Below are positions 12,381 to 24,769 of a stretch of DNA of 64,000 nucleotides, piece by piece. Numbering within the stretch: the stretch's first letter is position 1; every line of letters starts with the position of its first letter. This stretch comes from Bryum argenteum (taxonomy: Eukaryota > Streptophyta > Bryopsida > Bryales > Bryaceae), in assembly GCA_037043015.1 (NCBI GenBank), contig CM073325.1, positions 12,131,001-12,195,000 of the forward strand, read 5' to 3'. The notes beneath the pieces are model-generated. The model did not search any database, was not told the origin of the DNA, and saw only the letters and a list, made by a program, of their open reading frames with translations. Both the position numbers and the translations under genes were made by a program.

Positions 12381-13570
12381 CGCTAGTACCTGCTCGATCA
12401 CACCAACCTCAAAGCTCGACTACCAGCGCTCTAGCCACGACAATCCGCTCTCACATTCCACATATCCGAGCACTGAAGCGGCAGGCACACGCTCCGGGCA
12501 TTGAAACTGTCTTAGAGAGGAGGACCACTGCCAGGAGAAGTATCACCGCCAATGGAGGCAGGTACAGTAGCCAGCTCCACCGCGGGCGCTGGAATCCAGC
12601 GTCCAGGCCAGGAATAGAAAAGGAGGGCCGGGGTTGTCGCGTACCCAGAATTAGGACCTCCATCACCTGCAAGTGATGCGAGTGATGCTCAAATTGCTCA
12701 GTAGTGGGGCTGCGAGTTGGGATTGTGGATTGTGGATAGCTGAGGAGCCAGATGCTGAGATGGATTCAAGTGTCCGGGGTGGGGATGGATTCCCCGGGCT
12801 TTGGGAGTGGCGGTCCCGGATTTGTAATGTCGAGTGTGTCCAGGATGGATGGCGCTGTCGTGTTGCCGTATTTGTGGGATGATGAGCCCGGCGCACTGCA
12901 GGGCAGCTTGGCACCGAGAATCATTCGGCGTCTAAAAGTCAGAAGGTTAGTAAGATTCTCATCCTTGGGCAACAGTGCAATTCTTGTGCAACAGTGCAAT
13001 TCTTGTGCAACAGTGCAGAAAGGCTAAAGCTAGAATGCCCGTACATCTTAAAGCAAGACTATTTGGCCGTTGTGCACATGTTGGGAATGAAGTTGAAATT
13101 CCCTTGATCCTTCTCCCTACGGCAAAAGCGACTCCAGCCTCCGGCCCGAGCCTCTTGACTGGGTTTCATGACCGGGTTTCAGGTATGTTGGGTGGGTTGG
13201 GCTGGGCCCATGCAGCAAACTTGTAACCCGGTCGACGTTCCCTGGACTATAGCTCGTCATAATTCCGAGTTTTACACTCTCTTCTCTCCCATTTGACGTT
13301 CCTATTATCTAATGCAAGAGTGCCTCGTGGCAACCCGTAGCTTGCGACCACCCTTTGGAGGCTTCTATGACCCTGCTCGTCAGCCCCCCACTTCGTTGGG
13401 TTTGCTTGCTCGATAGGCTCCGGTGCCCCCTTCGGCACGTTGGGTTTGCTTGCTTGATAGGCTCCGGTGCCCCCTCTGGCACGCCATACAAGCTTCCACT
13501 CGCCCGGCCTCGTGGGTCAGGTTGGGCATGCTCTTAGCCCCTAATGAAGATTGCCAACTTTCATCAAAAC
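12381..13570. other. Upstream region of the UapA-like gene and intergenic DNA
   Basis: The first 600 bp are GC-richer than the surroundings and have overlapping open frames on both strands without family motifs; one minus frame (about 12450-12660) has a single hydrophobic stretch (WLLYLPPLAVILLLAVVLL). It is more likely 5' flank than a gene. At about 12968-13015 a short unit CAACAGTGCAATTCTTGTG is repeated two to three times. At about 13389-13485 a roughly 50-bp unit (GGGTTTGCTTGCT...GGCTCCGGTGCCCCCT) is repeated twice. Confidence 0.5.
13389..13490. repeat. Two-copy tandem repeat, unit about 50 bp, GC-rich
   Basis: GATAGGCTCCGGTGCCCCCT is found twice, each time followed by a GGCACG-type end and preceded by TTGGGTTTGCTTGCT. 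Confidence 0.75.
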
Positions 13571-13574
13571 CGTT

Positions 13575-13743
13575 GTCTTCTACAGTACAATCAAATGAGA
13601 GCTCAATCAACATATTAACCCTTAAAGTCAAAAGCCCTCAAAACTTCCAAAGTATACCGTCGTCTTCTACAGTACAATCAAATGAGAGCTCAATCAACAT
13701 ATTAACCCTTAAAGTCAAAAGCCCTCAAAACTTCCAAAGTATA
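13575..13743. repeat. 87-bp tandem duplication carrying a TTAACCCTTAAAGTC end
   Basis: GTCTTCTACAGTACAATCAA starts at 13575 and again at 13662; the two copies are almost identical, which suggests a recent duplication. Each copy contains TTAACCCTTAAAGTC, like the ends of the TTAA elements described elsewhere. A reversed end (AAGGGGTTAA) follows at 13750-13759. Confidence 0.85.
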
Positions 13744-14559
13744 GTGAATAAGGGGTTAACTTGATCCCAAACGACCAGTTTTGGGCTCTTTTGGACATTA
13801 GAAGTTAAATAATAAAAATAAACGGATAATTATGATAGACTATGTAAGTTGCAGAATCTAAGGGAACCTAGATTTGGCAGTTTCTCAAGGAAACAAGGAA
13901 GGAATTTGAAAGACATCTTGAGTTGCCTTGTTGAGCCCAATTTGTGATACGAATCTAGTCAAATGGAATTGGAGAAAACTACAGTGGGCTTGTATTTACT
14001 TAACAGACTGGAATTAATTACTAGCTATAGATGTATGATAGAATGCATACCGGATTCATCCATTGTCAACCATTTCCACCTTTAAGATTATTCTTATGAA
14101 GAATAAGAAAAATATTAGTGCCATGGTTACCAGAGTACAGGGATCATGCCAAATTTGTTTCAGGAATCTTCTAATGATGAAAATTTACAGGTACAAAAAT
14201 CAATCTATAAGTGCTTTTAAATTCCAAGAGAAGTACGTAGTTTAAAATTGAAAACACAGGTATATTCCTGTACTTTGGTAACCTTGACTTGTGCTGAAGT
14301 GAGGTTTCCGAATATTAGAATCTTGAATGGGGTTCAGGTAGCAACCAATTCCAAAAGTACTCTAACCATGATGAATAGTGTTAACTGAAAAAAAATTAAA
14401 AATAGAAAATTGCTATGACTCATCTGTAATTTGTGGGAGTCCAAAAATCATCCCCAAGCATGAAAATTACTTCCATTATTATCTTCATCACAGTCTAGGA
14501 AATCTGGGATTTGAGCCATTTTTTAGCACAGGTGCGAGAAGATGCACTCAAAGGCTTAA

Positions 14560-14921
14560 CCCTTAAACGCCCAAGCAAGCCCGAGGGGCTTGATTCCAAC
14601 AGAATCTTCCATGTAGCTCTCATTGTACTCAACTTTTCACTTATATTTTGATGTCAAACTCGTCACCATCTTATGATGCATTCAAAAAGTGAAATTTTAC
14701 AATTCAAATCACAATTTGTATGTATGATTTTATGGTTTGAAAGGATTGTGGTAGGTAGGTTGGGGTTGTACATAACCTTGTAGGAGGTTGCAAGCTCATC
14801 ATTGATTGGTCCATTCATGGTGCCCAAGTTCAAAAAGTGCACTATTCATGATGCCCAAGTCCAAAAGATGTTGTGATCCAATTTTGGGCTGCCCGTTTTA
14901 GACCCCATGGGCGTTTAAGGG
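14560..14921. mobile_element. Short TTAA-flanked inverted-repeat element (piggyBac-like MITE), 362 bp
   Basis: The ends are exact 13-bp inverted repeats, CCCTTAAACGCCC at 14560 and GGGCGTTTAAGGG ending at 14921. Both are bordered by TTAA (14556-14559 and 14922-14925), the piggyBac target duplication; piggyBac ends also start with CCC. There is no coding capacity. The inside is A/T-rich with short repeats of CATGATGCCCAAGT-type text. Confidence 0.7.
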
Positions 14922-14925
14922 TTAA

Positions 14926-15961
14926 AACATAGCATTGGTACCTAGAAATTTAACCCTCACGGGACCAAGAAAGCCCCATGGCCATGTGTGACTCCCACAA
15001 GATTCTATCTTCTTCGGCACTTCCTCAACTCTATATTACATAGGTGACATTCTTTCTCTTTTAATATGATGCATTCATAAAGTGAAATCTTACTTGTGTT
15101 TCAAAACAACTCAGACAGGTAAGATTGAGATTGCACATAAACTTACAAGACCAGCATTGATTGATTCATGGTGCACTATCCATCATGCCCAACTTAGAAA
15201 AGTACACTATTCATGATGCCCAAGTCCAAAAGATTCCACATGGGCTGCGTAGTGGGGACTAAAAGGACATACAAGGGTTCCAATTGGAGCACACAACTTG
15301 TCCACTTCATGCATGCTTACCCCATCACTTGTTTTTGGTGGGTACTCAAGTTCAAGACTTCACGCACCTTGAGCCTAGTAATGGATTTAAGATAATACTA
15401 GAACAATAATTAAAATAAAGGTCTCGGTTTCAAATTTAAATGTCTAAATCAAATAAGTCAACTGAGCGCACACATCTCATCCTATTGTCCTTCTTTTAGT
15501 TTTATGTGCTGACAGAAGGCAAAAGGATTTCGGATCTCATAGGTGATGCAAACATACCCGAAGATAAAAAAGTAGAGTACAAGGATAGACTTCCTGGAGC
15601 CCAAAAAAAAAAACTGAAAAGAAAGACCTTGCAACTCGCTCATTCATTGAACCTTTTGACATACTTTCAGAGAACATATACCAATTGATTTTACCAGGTA
15701 AGTAAGCAGCAATATGACCTACGACACTACACAAACCAAACTTGCAGTTCGTATAAATACATCTGGCATCAGTGACAGAACAAGAAACAAAAACTTGCCT
15801 CTAAAGGGAACTAACTAGTCATCAAGAGAATTCCCAAGAGAAAGAGAGCCTGCACCATAAAAGCAGTGCTCTTAGCGCCCCTTGCAAGCTAAAAGCCAGT
15901 TTGCAGTCAACTCGACTACGTTCACTACAAAATCGTGTATCACAAGCACCTCAAAACCTTC
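14926..15961. other. Intergenic DNA downstream of the nicalin gene
   Basis: No gene was recognised. The first part repeats phrases of the 14.56-14.92 kb element (CATTCATAAAGTGAAATC..., TTCATGATGCCCAAGTCC at 15210-15230), so it is probably an older related repeat. An A10 run lies at 15604-15613. Confidence 0.4.
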
Positions 15962-18900
15962 CTAGTTCGCTTTGTACTTCCTCGATGGTGCCTGCCGGAA
16001 TATTCCAAGAAAGTCATCCATACCCTGGCACAGAAGTCATAAAAATCAGCTCACAAAAGAGAATGTTAATGATATTTCTCCGAAGACTCTTAAAAACAAA
16101 ATTTGCAGAAGGTTGAGGATAAATTACCTTTGTGGAGATAAATAGAACGATGAAGAGAATAATCAAATATGAACCGACAGCAAGCGCCACGACGAAGTCA
16201 AATGTTACACTCGCTACCTGTAAATCATAAAGAGCTTCGTTTAAATTTGAATGAACTTGTAATAATAAACAAAAGCCAGAAACTGCAAGAGGTGAGAAGT
16301 GAACAAACCTGGTACACATTGAGTTGAGCCTTCGTCATTTCATAAAATACAAACGTGGAATCTAATGTGTCATGCTGTAAAGTTGCGTCTTTCGTGTGTT
16401 GCGCTAGTTCCTGAAAAGTCGAAGTTCATGATGAATGAGTTAGCACTCGTACACATTGATCACCGTACTACATGACCCTCAAGGGAGCTTGATCGATTGA
16501 TGTGTAAAACTAATAGGTTTGAAAGCAGGGCTAAAGTGATGTACCTTGTGCAAAGCATTAATGATGGGGGCGTTCTTTCCAAGAAAGGGAGCAACTCGTG
16601 GTGTACGTCCCAACAAGTCCATCCATGAACGCACATAGGCCGGGTTGAGAGCCAGGTTAGATCCTGCTGCGAAAACCTCAACCTGCTGACCATAAATTCG
16701 TCTCTGTATTGCAAATGAAGCGAAACTTAGAAACTTGCTGCCAGGAATACACAAGGAGGCACTTGTAGCTGTAAAATAAAACCCTTGCAGAGACTTTTCA
16801 AGGCGGAATTACAGTCTAATCATCATCAGAGCATCATTCTGAAAAGCTACATCTAAACAAGCAATAACGGGATGCTAAATAACCTTGCGATGCACGCTAT
16901 TCATATAATACCACTAATCATTGAAGCAGGAATTGGTCAGGGTTGTTACCGCTAAACTCTCTGCGACAAGCTTGATATTTCTCAATATGACAGTTTCATT
17001 AACAGTCTTCCTGCATTCATTGAAAACCAAAAGTTGGTGAACGTTAAGTAAGAAAACATAAACAAATAATAGGACAACTTTTTGGAGAAATAGTATTACA
17101 CTATACCTAGTGTCGGCGATGCCTCCAGTTCGATCAAGGAACTCGGGAGCTTCTTCTAACTGCGATAAGGTTGCGGCAGTAATGCGTTGCCGGGAAAACT
17201 GCTCGTGCTCCCATGCTACCTGCAATAAGTTCTCCCAACATGTCAGACCAGCGATAAGCTGTGAGAAGATCACACATTCTCATTGTTGAGAATAGTCACA
17301 AACTACGCAACAAAAGAATTTGTATCAAACCTGAATGCTGCAGTAAAATCCAGAAACTAAACAAGACAAAACATACCCTGGAGTTGGAAATGTTGATCTT
17401 TTTATGCTTGAGTTCCACAGTCATGTCCAAACCCTCAGCCACACTTTCAATCTCCTGGAAGACAAAATCCGATCCGAAGAGGTGAGCTTCATTCGAACGA
17501 CGTTATTTCTTACTCAAACTCTCAATACGTAAGAAACTGATAAGATTATTAATGCTACGTTTTGCTCTTGACTTTTCCAGCTTTGTTAACAAGAATCCCA
17601 CATTCTAAGTGGTTGTGCTCCCAGTGGAAATTTTCTTGAAGAGTAAACGGTCATAGCAATACTGTGGTGACACTTTATCATAGTTAGAGTAGTCTGATAT
17701 GAACTCAAAATGTATAAAGATATGCAAAGGATTGAGGGAGAAAACGAGAGAGTACATACAGAGAGTATCTGTTTGATGAATGCGTTTTCAGGAGGCTTCG
17801 ACACATGCAACCACATGCGATCACTAGAGGAACCGAGGGAATTCAAACACAGAGCATATTCCATGCTTTCTCTCAATCGCTGATCAAAGTTCCGAAGCCA
17901 CTGCATACCATCCAAAATCGAATCAGAAAGCAGTTTCTGAGCAACTATCCCGTCTCGTGTAGAACTTAACACGAAAGAAATACAATAGGAAACTCACATT
18001 ATGTGTACCATTGTAGTTATATGGCCCACCAGACGTCAAACCAAAGAGTAAGTTATAGGGTCCTCTCGTGTTAGGGTTGGCATATAGCCGCGAAAACAAA
18101 CGAGCCAACTCTAACAGCATAACAACTCCGCTTCCATTACTATCACTACCTACTGCTAATGCCTGCGAAACACCCAACCAGAATATTTAGTACCAGAATG
18201 AGCCTCATCAGAACAGTATTGAAACTATCCTGATGTTGAATGTTTGGTACCAGAATGGCATTGAAACTATCGTGGACTTACAGGAGCTGCTCCAAAGGTG
18301 TCGTAAGATGCCACAATAGCTATGGTTGGCAGCATCGAATTATCACCCTCAGCTCGCTGTCCTGGTAACCACCCCTGCAGGCCAAACCCAGATTATATTT
18401 ATCTGAATCAGTTTCATACTGCAGAATTCAGAAACATACATACATGAACAGAATAGAAAGCCGCAAGGAGCCCCAGATGATAGTTATTAACCCCTAAAGT
18501 CAAAACTGAACACATTGTGGTCGGACTGCTTTGAAAAATTAGCTGTTTTTGCAAAAACTGAAACTTTTGACTCAATAAATCTCAAGATCCGTACGGTGAA
18601 ATTTGATAAAAATTGGTGGGTAGACTAATTAGATAGTTATGAACAAAATCGTACGGTTGGATTTCTCGACATCAAATTCAAAAAAAATTGTTCACGAATT
18701 TCAGGAGGTGCACTGTAGGGCTTCTCCTTTAGATGTTGAGTGTGCGTACTTGGATGTTAGTGATTGTTGACGTCGATATCTTCTTGGCATCGGACGCCGA
18801 TATCACCAACTTGTAACTGCAAAATCCATAGTAATCTATCAACTCCACTGCAGAAGCCTCTAGTTTCTAGCACTTGGAATTGATAAATGCAACCATCGTC

Positions 18901-20275
18901 GATATGTTTCCACGAGTATGTAAAGAAATTGAATACACATACCCTCCAGTTGTCGCTGTGGCAGGCCTACCCGCTGCATCATTGGCGGAAATTTCACGAA
19001 GAACGTCCTTCACGTTGTCATCCTCGTAGGCAAAATACACGGGATACTGTACAAAAGAATCCAGAGTCGCCCCCATTAATACAGACTTCAGTGTTTCTAT
19101 CCCACATTACATATACCAGTTGATCAGTCAACACCGATTGTACAGGTGCAGCTAAACTGCACTGGCAATCAAGTGGTCAACAGTGACCCCAGAATGTTAT
19201 GCACTTGTAAACCAGATTTCGAACACACGCCTTCTCCCCAGTAAATGCTCCATGATCTCTATTGCCATGATTGAAAGCTTCCTAGCTTTCACATTGCGAC
19301 GAGAGTTCCTAAGCTCTCGAAAACAATCGCTTTGCAGCTTTATCGTAGATTTCCGAGAATTGAAGCAATAAACTGACTAAGTTCAAAACATCACAATGAA
19401 CATCTGTAAAGCTATCTGCAGTGCTTAGAAACTTTCTAGCTTTCAAAACACTGGTGGAAAAGTGTGGTATTTCCTCCAGGCTCTCCACCAGTATTTCTAC
19501 CAAGAACGTCCCATGATGGATATCCTGGGATGAATCATTGAGCTCGGTGAAAGTACCACACTTTTTCACTGGTGAAAGGAGACGAAAGCTCGTACTAACG
19601 ATGATTGCCGAACTTTCAAAAAGACCCATCTTGCAGCTACATTGTGAATTTCTAGGAGGAAGCGATGGACTAATGTCACATGCTCAAGTTCGAAACATCA
19701 CAATATACTGCAGTCGTCAGATAAGTGCAATCGGGATCCATGAAATAGTTTCGGGCACAAACCTGGAAAGTGTTGTGTACAAGGAATTGCTCAAGCTCAG
19801 CAAGGGCCTTTGCGATCTTTTCATCCGAATCGTCACCTTCACCGGATTCATTAGATCGTTGCGGGAGCAGAAGGAGAAGACCACCAAGCAAACCCTTGTT
19901 CTGCACAAACTCTGCAACGCAAAACCCAGAGGGAGAGGGAGGGTTTAGTGAGCGCCAAACCCTAATCGCCAAAAACCCTTACGAAATAAGCAGGTCGCGT
20001 ACACTACCATTAAGCGTTGTGATATTGACTTTGAGCACGGGGAGGATGACGACGGCGCGCGAGAGATCAGCTCCGGGGACTTCAAGGCCAGAAGTGGCGT
20101 GGTGGTTGAGCGGGGCGCGGCGCGACCCCATCGGGGTTCCTCGGAGATCATACTGGATCATCCGGTACACATCCACCACGGCTGCCGCGTCCGCCACCAC
20201 CATGCTCATGAGGAGCGTCACCAGTGCCACCACTGCCTGCCCCATCACGTGCTGCTGCCGGCGCCCACCCCTCAT
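15962..20275 (-). CDS. Nicalin-like ER membrane protein
   Basis: Fourteen exons on the minus strand: 20008-20275, 19763-19911, 18943-19046, 18750-18816, 18282-18374, 17998-18162, 17760-17900, 17377-17454, 17107-17219, 16950-17010, 16545-16703, 16309-16410, 16128-16217 and 15962-16024. They total 1,653 nt (550 residues plus stop) with every phase consistent. Landmarks shared with human nicalin and Arabidopsis AT3G44330 are a signal peptide (about residues 11-30), [88 protein letters not shown] and a single membrane span near residues 505-528 ([20 protein letters not shown]). Nicalin belongs to the aminopeptidase-like fold but is not known as an active protease; in animals it works with NOMO and TMEM147 (BOS complex) at the ER translocon. 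Start chosen at the first ATG after an upstream in-frame stop. Intron 4 carries a decayed TTAA element. Confidence 0.94.
18491..18737. mobile_element. Decayed TTAA element in nicalin intron 4
   Basis: The left end TTAA|CCCCTAAAGTC starts at 18487/18491. The inside (GTACGGTTGGATTTCTC and similar) resembles the 920-bp element near 39.4 kb. A poor right end, CCTTTAGATGTTGA, ends near 18741, just before the exon-4 splice donor. The right border is uncertain. Confidence 0.45.
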
Positions 20276-20960
20276 TGCGAAATCGCCGAAATCTCTTCCT
20301 CCCAGTGGTGGTGGCACTTCCTCAACGATCTCGCAACCCCTGCGATAGAACTATTCCCACATTAAACTCATGCTGGAAAGTGTGCGGCGAGTGGATCGAT
20401 TGTGAGCAAATTTGAACTCTTTTTCGATCGGGGAAGCTTACCTGATGGCGCGAGCTTGGGTTTATGAAGTAGGGCGGAGGGAACCGGAGGGGCTCGAATG
20501 GAGGGAGGGGCAAAAATCAGAGCATCAGCCGAAGAAAGCTCGGGCCAGGCGCTCTAGATTTAGCCTCGGTTCTATTTTCCCTTTCGCGGCTCTAGCAGTT
20601 GTCAGATGAGTGGATGAACGTCTTCTGGCTACGTTCATCCTTCTGAGTTGTTCTGATACGACTCTGGTAGGGGGTATGTACCTTGGGCTTACATGAGCTG
20701 GAGAGGTGCACGTGACTGTTCTGACATAGGTAATAACGCCTCGACTTGAGGTAGGTTGTTGAATAAGGTACTTTTTCAAGGTTGGTGCTTTCAACACAAT
20801 TTTAGATTTTTCAGTTTTTCTTTTAATTAGGTTTTTTTTTTTTCCTTTCTTTCTTTCGCATAGAAGTTTCTCGTACATATGGGCAATTGTGATTCTTAAA
20901 ACAGTTGTGAGGTTCAGAGAGTGTATAATCACTGATCACTTTTATCTTGGTGAATTATGA
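20276..20960. other. Upstream region of the nicalin gene
   Basis: The first 350 bp are GC-rich and probably contain the promoter and 5' UTR of nicalin. No TATA box was convincing. No other gene was recognised. Confidence 0.4.
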
Positions 20961-21262
20961 CACTAGTAGAAAATGGCAAAAAAGTGACGGCCGTAATGAC
21001 TTGACCGGAATGACACAAAGTGTAAGTTTTAATTGTGCTTCTAATAACATCAAAGTAAATTATTATATTTCTCACTTTTCCTTAGTTTTTCTATTGATAT
21101 ATTAGAGTGTGGTATGCTTATTACAACCCAAAAAAATCTAAGAAAAAGTGAGAAACCTAATAATTTACTTTGATGTTATTAGAAGCACAATTAAAACTTA
21201 CACTTTGTGTCATTTTGGTCAAATCATTACGGTCCTCACTTTTTTGCCATTTTCTACTAGTG
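20961..21262. mobile_element. CACTA-type foldback MITE, 302 bp
   Basis: The element starts CACTAGTAGAAAATGGC and ends GCCATTTTCTACTAGTG. The inverted arms extend for about 100 bp per side with few mismatches (for example TTAATTGTGCTTCTAATAAC on the left and its complement on the right). The CACTAGTAGAAA end is typical of plant CACTA (En/Spm) elements. No clear 3-bp target duplication remains (TGA left, TTA right). Confidence 0.8.
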
Positions 21263-21286
21263 TTACTCTATAAAGAGGGACGTTAA

Positions 21287-22135
21287 CTCTTAAAAATCCA
21301 AACGTTTTTTGAACTTCCAAAACCAAAAACTAAAATAAATTTTCTACCACCTTGTTGCAATTGAGGAATGGTTAGATTTGTTATTCTCCTTACCTACTAT
21401 CAATACTACCATGTGTAATTTTGACCGTGAGATCTGCACCATTTGTGAGATCGTAAGTTCGAGGTCGGTGCAAAAGGTTTTTTGGGCATTGCTTGTGTGA
21501 CATTGTTTTCATGGTGCAGAGGAAAACTTGAAGATTGTAACGCCAAACAACTTGTTTTTTCAAGTAGGTAATCAAGTTGGGTATGCTCATGCAAAAAATA
21601 CAAAGACTTCTTTTGCTTTTATGGCCTTCATGCAATTTATTTCTAAAATGGGTCTGAACAATAATATAGGAAAGCATGCATTATGTAAGATAAATTTAGT
21701 TCAAAGCAAAGTTGGACGGTGAGTAGGTGCTTATACAAGTTTGTGAATTTTGAAAAATTTTGACAAAAAAAAAAACTCAAAGTTACTAAATATTGTGAAG
21801 ATTGAATCTGTAAGTTTTGGAGGCTACCCTTGTATATTGGAAGTCTTTTTGACCAGGGTCACATTTGAACTTGAGTAGTGATTTCTTTATAAATACATTT
21901 CAAAAAAGAAAGTTAAAAAAAGACTAAATTTAAATTGCCCATTTTAGACCTCAAACCTAAAATTTCTAGATGGAGGTTCTAGAATTGGAGGTTGGCTTTG
22001 CAGATTTTACCACATACATTTTGCAGTATACATAGGATCCGCTAAAAATCTTAGGCTAAAAAATTACTTCAAAGCCCTTCATCTAGGCTACCAAAAATAG
22101 CAAAAATCCATTTTGGTGGTCGTGGATCTTTGTGG
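21287..22135. mobile_element. Diverged copy of the 920-bp TTAA element
   Basis: The left end is TTAA|CTCTTAAAAATCC at 21283. Many blocks are shared, in the same order, with 39370-40289: CCATTTGTAAGATCG-like, CTTCATGCAATTTATTTCTA, GGTGAGTAGGTGC, AAATCTTAGG, CCTTCATCTAGGCT and AATAGCAAAA. The right end is badly worn, and a Tc1/mariner remnant starts directly after it. No coding capacity. Confidence 0.65.
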
Positions 22136-22164
22136 TGTAAAGCATTGCTAGGAATTTGCAGCAT

Positions 22165-23160
22165 ACAAAATGGATGTCAAGAAATATCGATTACGCACTC
22201 ACGGGAGGCCTAATGATGATGTAATTGTGCGAGCATACCTAAGTTATGTACATCGGCATAAGAAACTATAAGGAGAATTATACAGTTTTTTCAATTATGA
22301 GGGAATTTCAAACGAGTTCATTGAATTTTGCAAGCACAACAATCAAGGGGTAAGCCTCAAAAGCTCAACTCGGGTCACATCATGGCTTGTAACCGACACT
22401 TACCACTTACACGTCAACAATTATCTGTGAAAATTTCCATATGTATAAAGAGTATGGGAATCTCCAATCAAGTTGCCGCAAAAAACCATCTCTTAGTGCA
22501 AAACACAAGACAAAGAGGTTGTAGTTTGCTAAACAACACCACCATTGGACAATATCTGATTGTAAGAATGTCATATGGGTGGATGAATTTTCATTCAAAA
22601 TTGGAAAACATTCCAAGGAAGTGAAGGTACGGAGAAAGCCACACGAAAAGTTTTAATTGGATTGTTTAGCACCGTCATTGTATTCCAAGCGTTTATAAGT
22701 ACAAGTGATGGTTGGGGGTGCATTTACCGGTTTTCATAAATGTACCATCATTCTAATACCACCTCCACGAAAACGTAGGAACTTTGTGGACATGATAGTT
22801 CATGAATGCCGATTATTAATAAGTGAATTTTATTTTCTCCATGATCACCGTGAGACACTTATACCTATGGAAGATGGTGCTCCGGTGTACTCTAGCAAGG
22901 AAGCAAGTGAGTAGAGGCAAGCACATGGCATAAACTAGCTATTATAGCCAACAAACTTTCCCAACTAAACCCCATCAAAAACTTGTGGAAGGTCAGGAAA
23001 GGCACCATTTAGCAAGAGGTAGTGTCGAAAAACAAAGAAGGATTAGAAGTGCCCTTTAAAGGGCATGGGAAGAGGTGTCTTTAGAGATGGTTGAGAGTCT
23101 CCTTGCAAGCATGCCTCCCCGTATGAAGGCTGTGATCAATTTAGTATCACTAAGTAAGTC
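22165..23160 (+). mobile_element. Dead Tc1/mariner DNA transposon (transposase remnant)
   Basis: Translating the plus strand in several frames gives Tc1/mariner transposase pieces in the right order: a helix-turn-helix-like start (KYRLRTHGRPNDDVI near 22170), VIWVDEFSFKIGKHSKEVK (22565-22625), RRKPHEKF, MVGGAFTGFHKCTIILIPP (from 22705), FYFLHDHRETLIPMEDGAPV (catalytic D region, to 22890) and LNPIKNLWK with the E region replaced by K (22960-22990). Stops and frame changes interrupt it, for example after RRKPHEKF and around 22914. The family is DDE_3, DD34E-like. Terminal repeats were not found. Confidence 0.75.
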
Positions 23161-24348
23161 AGTAACTTAGGAAATTGCAATTTGAATATTTTTTGAAAAT
23201 GTGGTAGCCATTTAAAGTTGAAAGTATGTTATGGATTCATATGATTTTGTTGCAGTAAATGAAAACTTCTGATTAGGCACTGTAAACTTTTTTGACACTA
23301 TTGTAAATCAAAAATATAGAAACACATGTCAAACTTATGTAGGTTGAATGATAAATGATTGAATATATATACATATACATATATATATATATATATATGC
23401 ATTTCAAAAGTAACATATTGGGGGCTCCTATGATGACTCTGTGATCAAGATATGAACTAAATAGGAAAAGTAAATAAAGGATGTATGTATATTCTTAAAT
23501 CCCTCAGATTGAATCTTCAATAACCATAGTAACCAATTCACAAATATGAGAAATTCAGAACTTGATTGAATCTAGATTTCATATATGAGTCCAAATTTAG
23601 TTGAATATGATATGTTCTTTAAAAAAACAAGTTTGAAAGAATCTTCGTATAATCATGCGTAAAATCTAGCAAGTTTTAATACCTATTTAATCTAGTAAAG
23701 GGGAGGAGAAGGAAACGAGTGAATTTTTTTAATGTTAACCAAACAAAAATGTAAAAATCATAGGCTTCTTCAAGTAACGTAAGTAAGCATCAAATTTACT
23801 ATCAAATATAGCCTTTTCAAACTATAATATCATGACCTACGAGTAGTTTGGAAGTATTTTGTATACGGGCTATATAATTGTTACTATTAGAAAGAAGAAA
23901 GTTCATCAATGGAACAAACTTCATGATACTCACATACTCATAAGAAAAATCTAATTTTCTTGTTTGGCTTCTTACTAACATCAAATGGGATACACTCTAA
24001 CCCTTACTATCACACCTCAAGTGATACAACATGTATAATTTTTCACCTTTAAGTCCGATACTTGGATAGTGGCCACATATAGATGACACATGTGCCCTAA
24101 TTTGGGATACATCTCAATGAAAGGTGAAGTTATGAAATGTGACGTAAAGGGTGTCTATTTTTTTTTAACAAGTGAAAGTGGATTTTAATGCAAAACTATG
24201 TTACAAGCCTCCACGGGCACCATGACCCAAGGCCACATAAAAGAGGTTCTAGTCAATGAAGGTTACTAGAAGGACTCAAAAACACCCAATTTGATTTTTG
24301 GGGAAAATTCGGATATTTGGAGGAACTCGAAGGTATCAAAGAATACTA
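23161..24348. other. A/T-rich intergenic DNA with a (TA)n run
   Basis: No gene was recognised. A TA/CATA microsatellite lies at about 23360-23398. Confidence 0.5.
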
Positions 24349-24539
24349 CTCCCTCTGTCTCTGAAAAACACCATAATTTGATTCAAACACTCGTCTCACA
24401 AAATATCCAAGATTTGATATTAATGAGTAATCTAAACCATCGAAACCATATCCAACAATATCAATGAATAATGTATATGACTAAAGAGAAAGTCCAACCT
24501 TTTTTTGACAAACCATGGTGTTTTTTAGGGATAGAGGAG
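24349..24539. mobile_element. Stowaway-like MITE, about 191 bp
   Basis: The left end CTCCCTCTGTCTCTGAAAAA follows TA. The right end GGTGTTTTTTAGGGATAGAG is its worn inverted copy. CTCCCTC-type ends and TA insertion are typical of plant Stowaway MITEs (Tc1/mariner relatives). No coding capacity. Confidence 0.75.
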
Positions 24540-24769
24540 AACATAATGCATGCACATTATGGATTGTAAGGTATGAAGATTTTGGTTGTTTTTGCTTCTG
24601 GGATTCCAATGGAGGCAATCTTCCCAATCTATCACATATGATGTTCCAACTCGATAGAAATGATGCATCAATTCTTGCAGTAAGATAATCTTGCATGATT
24701 CTTGGTTAGTGATAGCTCAAATGTCTGTAGAAAAAAGCTAAACATGCAAGGGATATGAGAGTAAGCACT

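Noticed and set aside
12451-12672. Minus-strand frame with a hydrophobic stretch upstream of the UapA-like gene
   Set aside because: It cannot be joined in phase with the permease, whose 586-residue length is already complete; likely 5' flank.
13706-13755. 50-bp TTAA|CCCTTA...TAAGGGG|TTAA stretch as a complete element
   Set aside because: Only six bases of the ends pair, and the left end is inside an 87-bp tandem duplication; more likely a leftover end.
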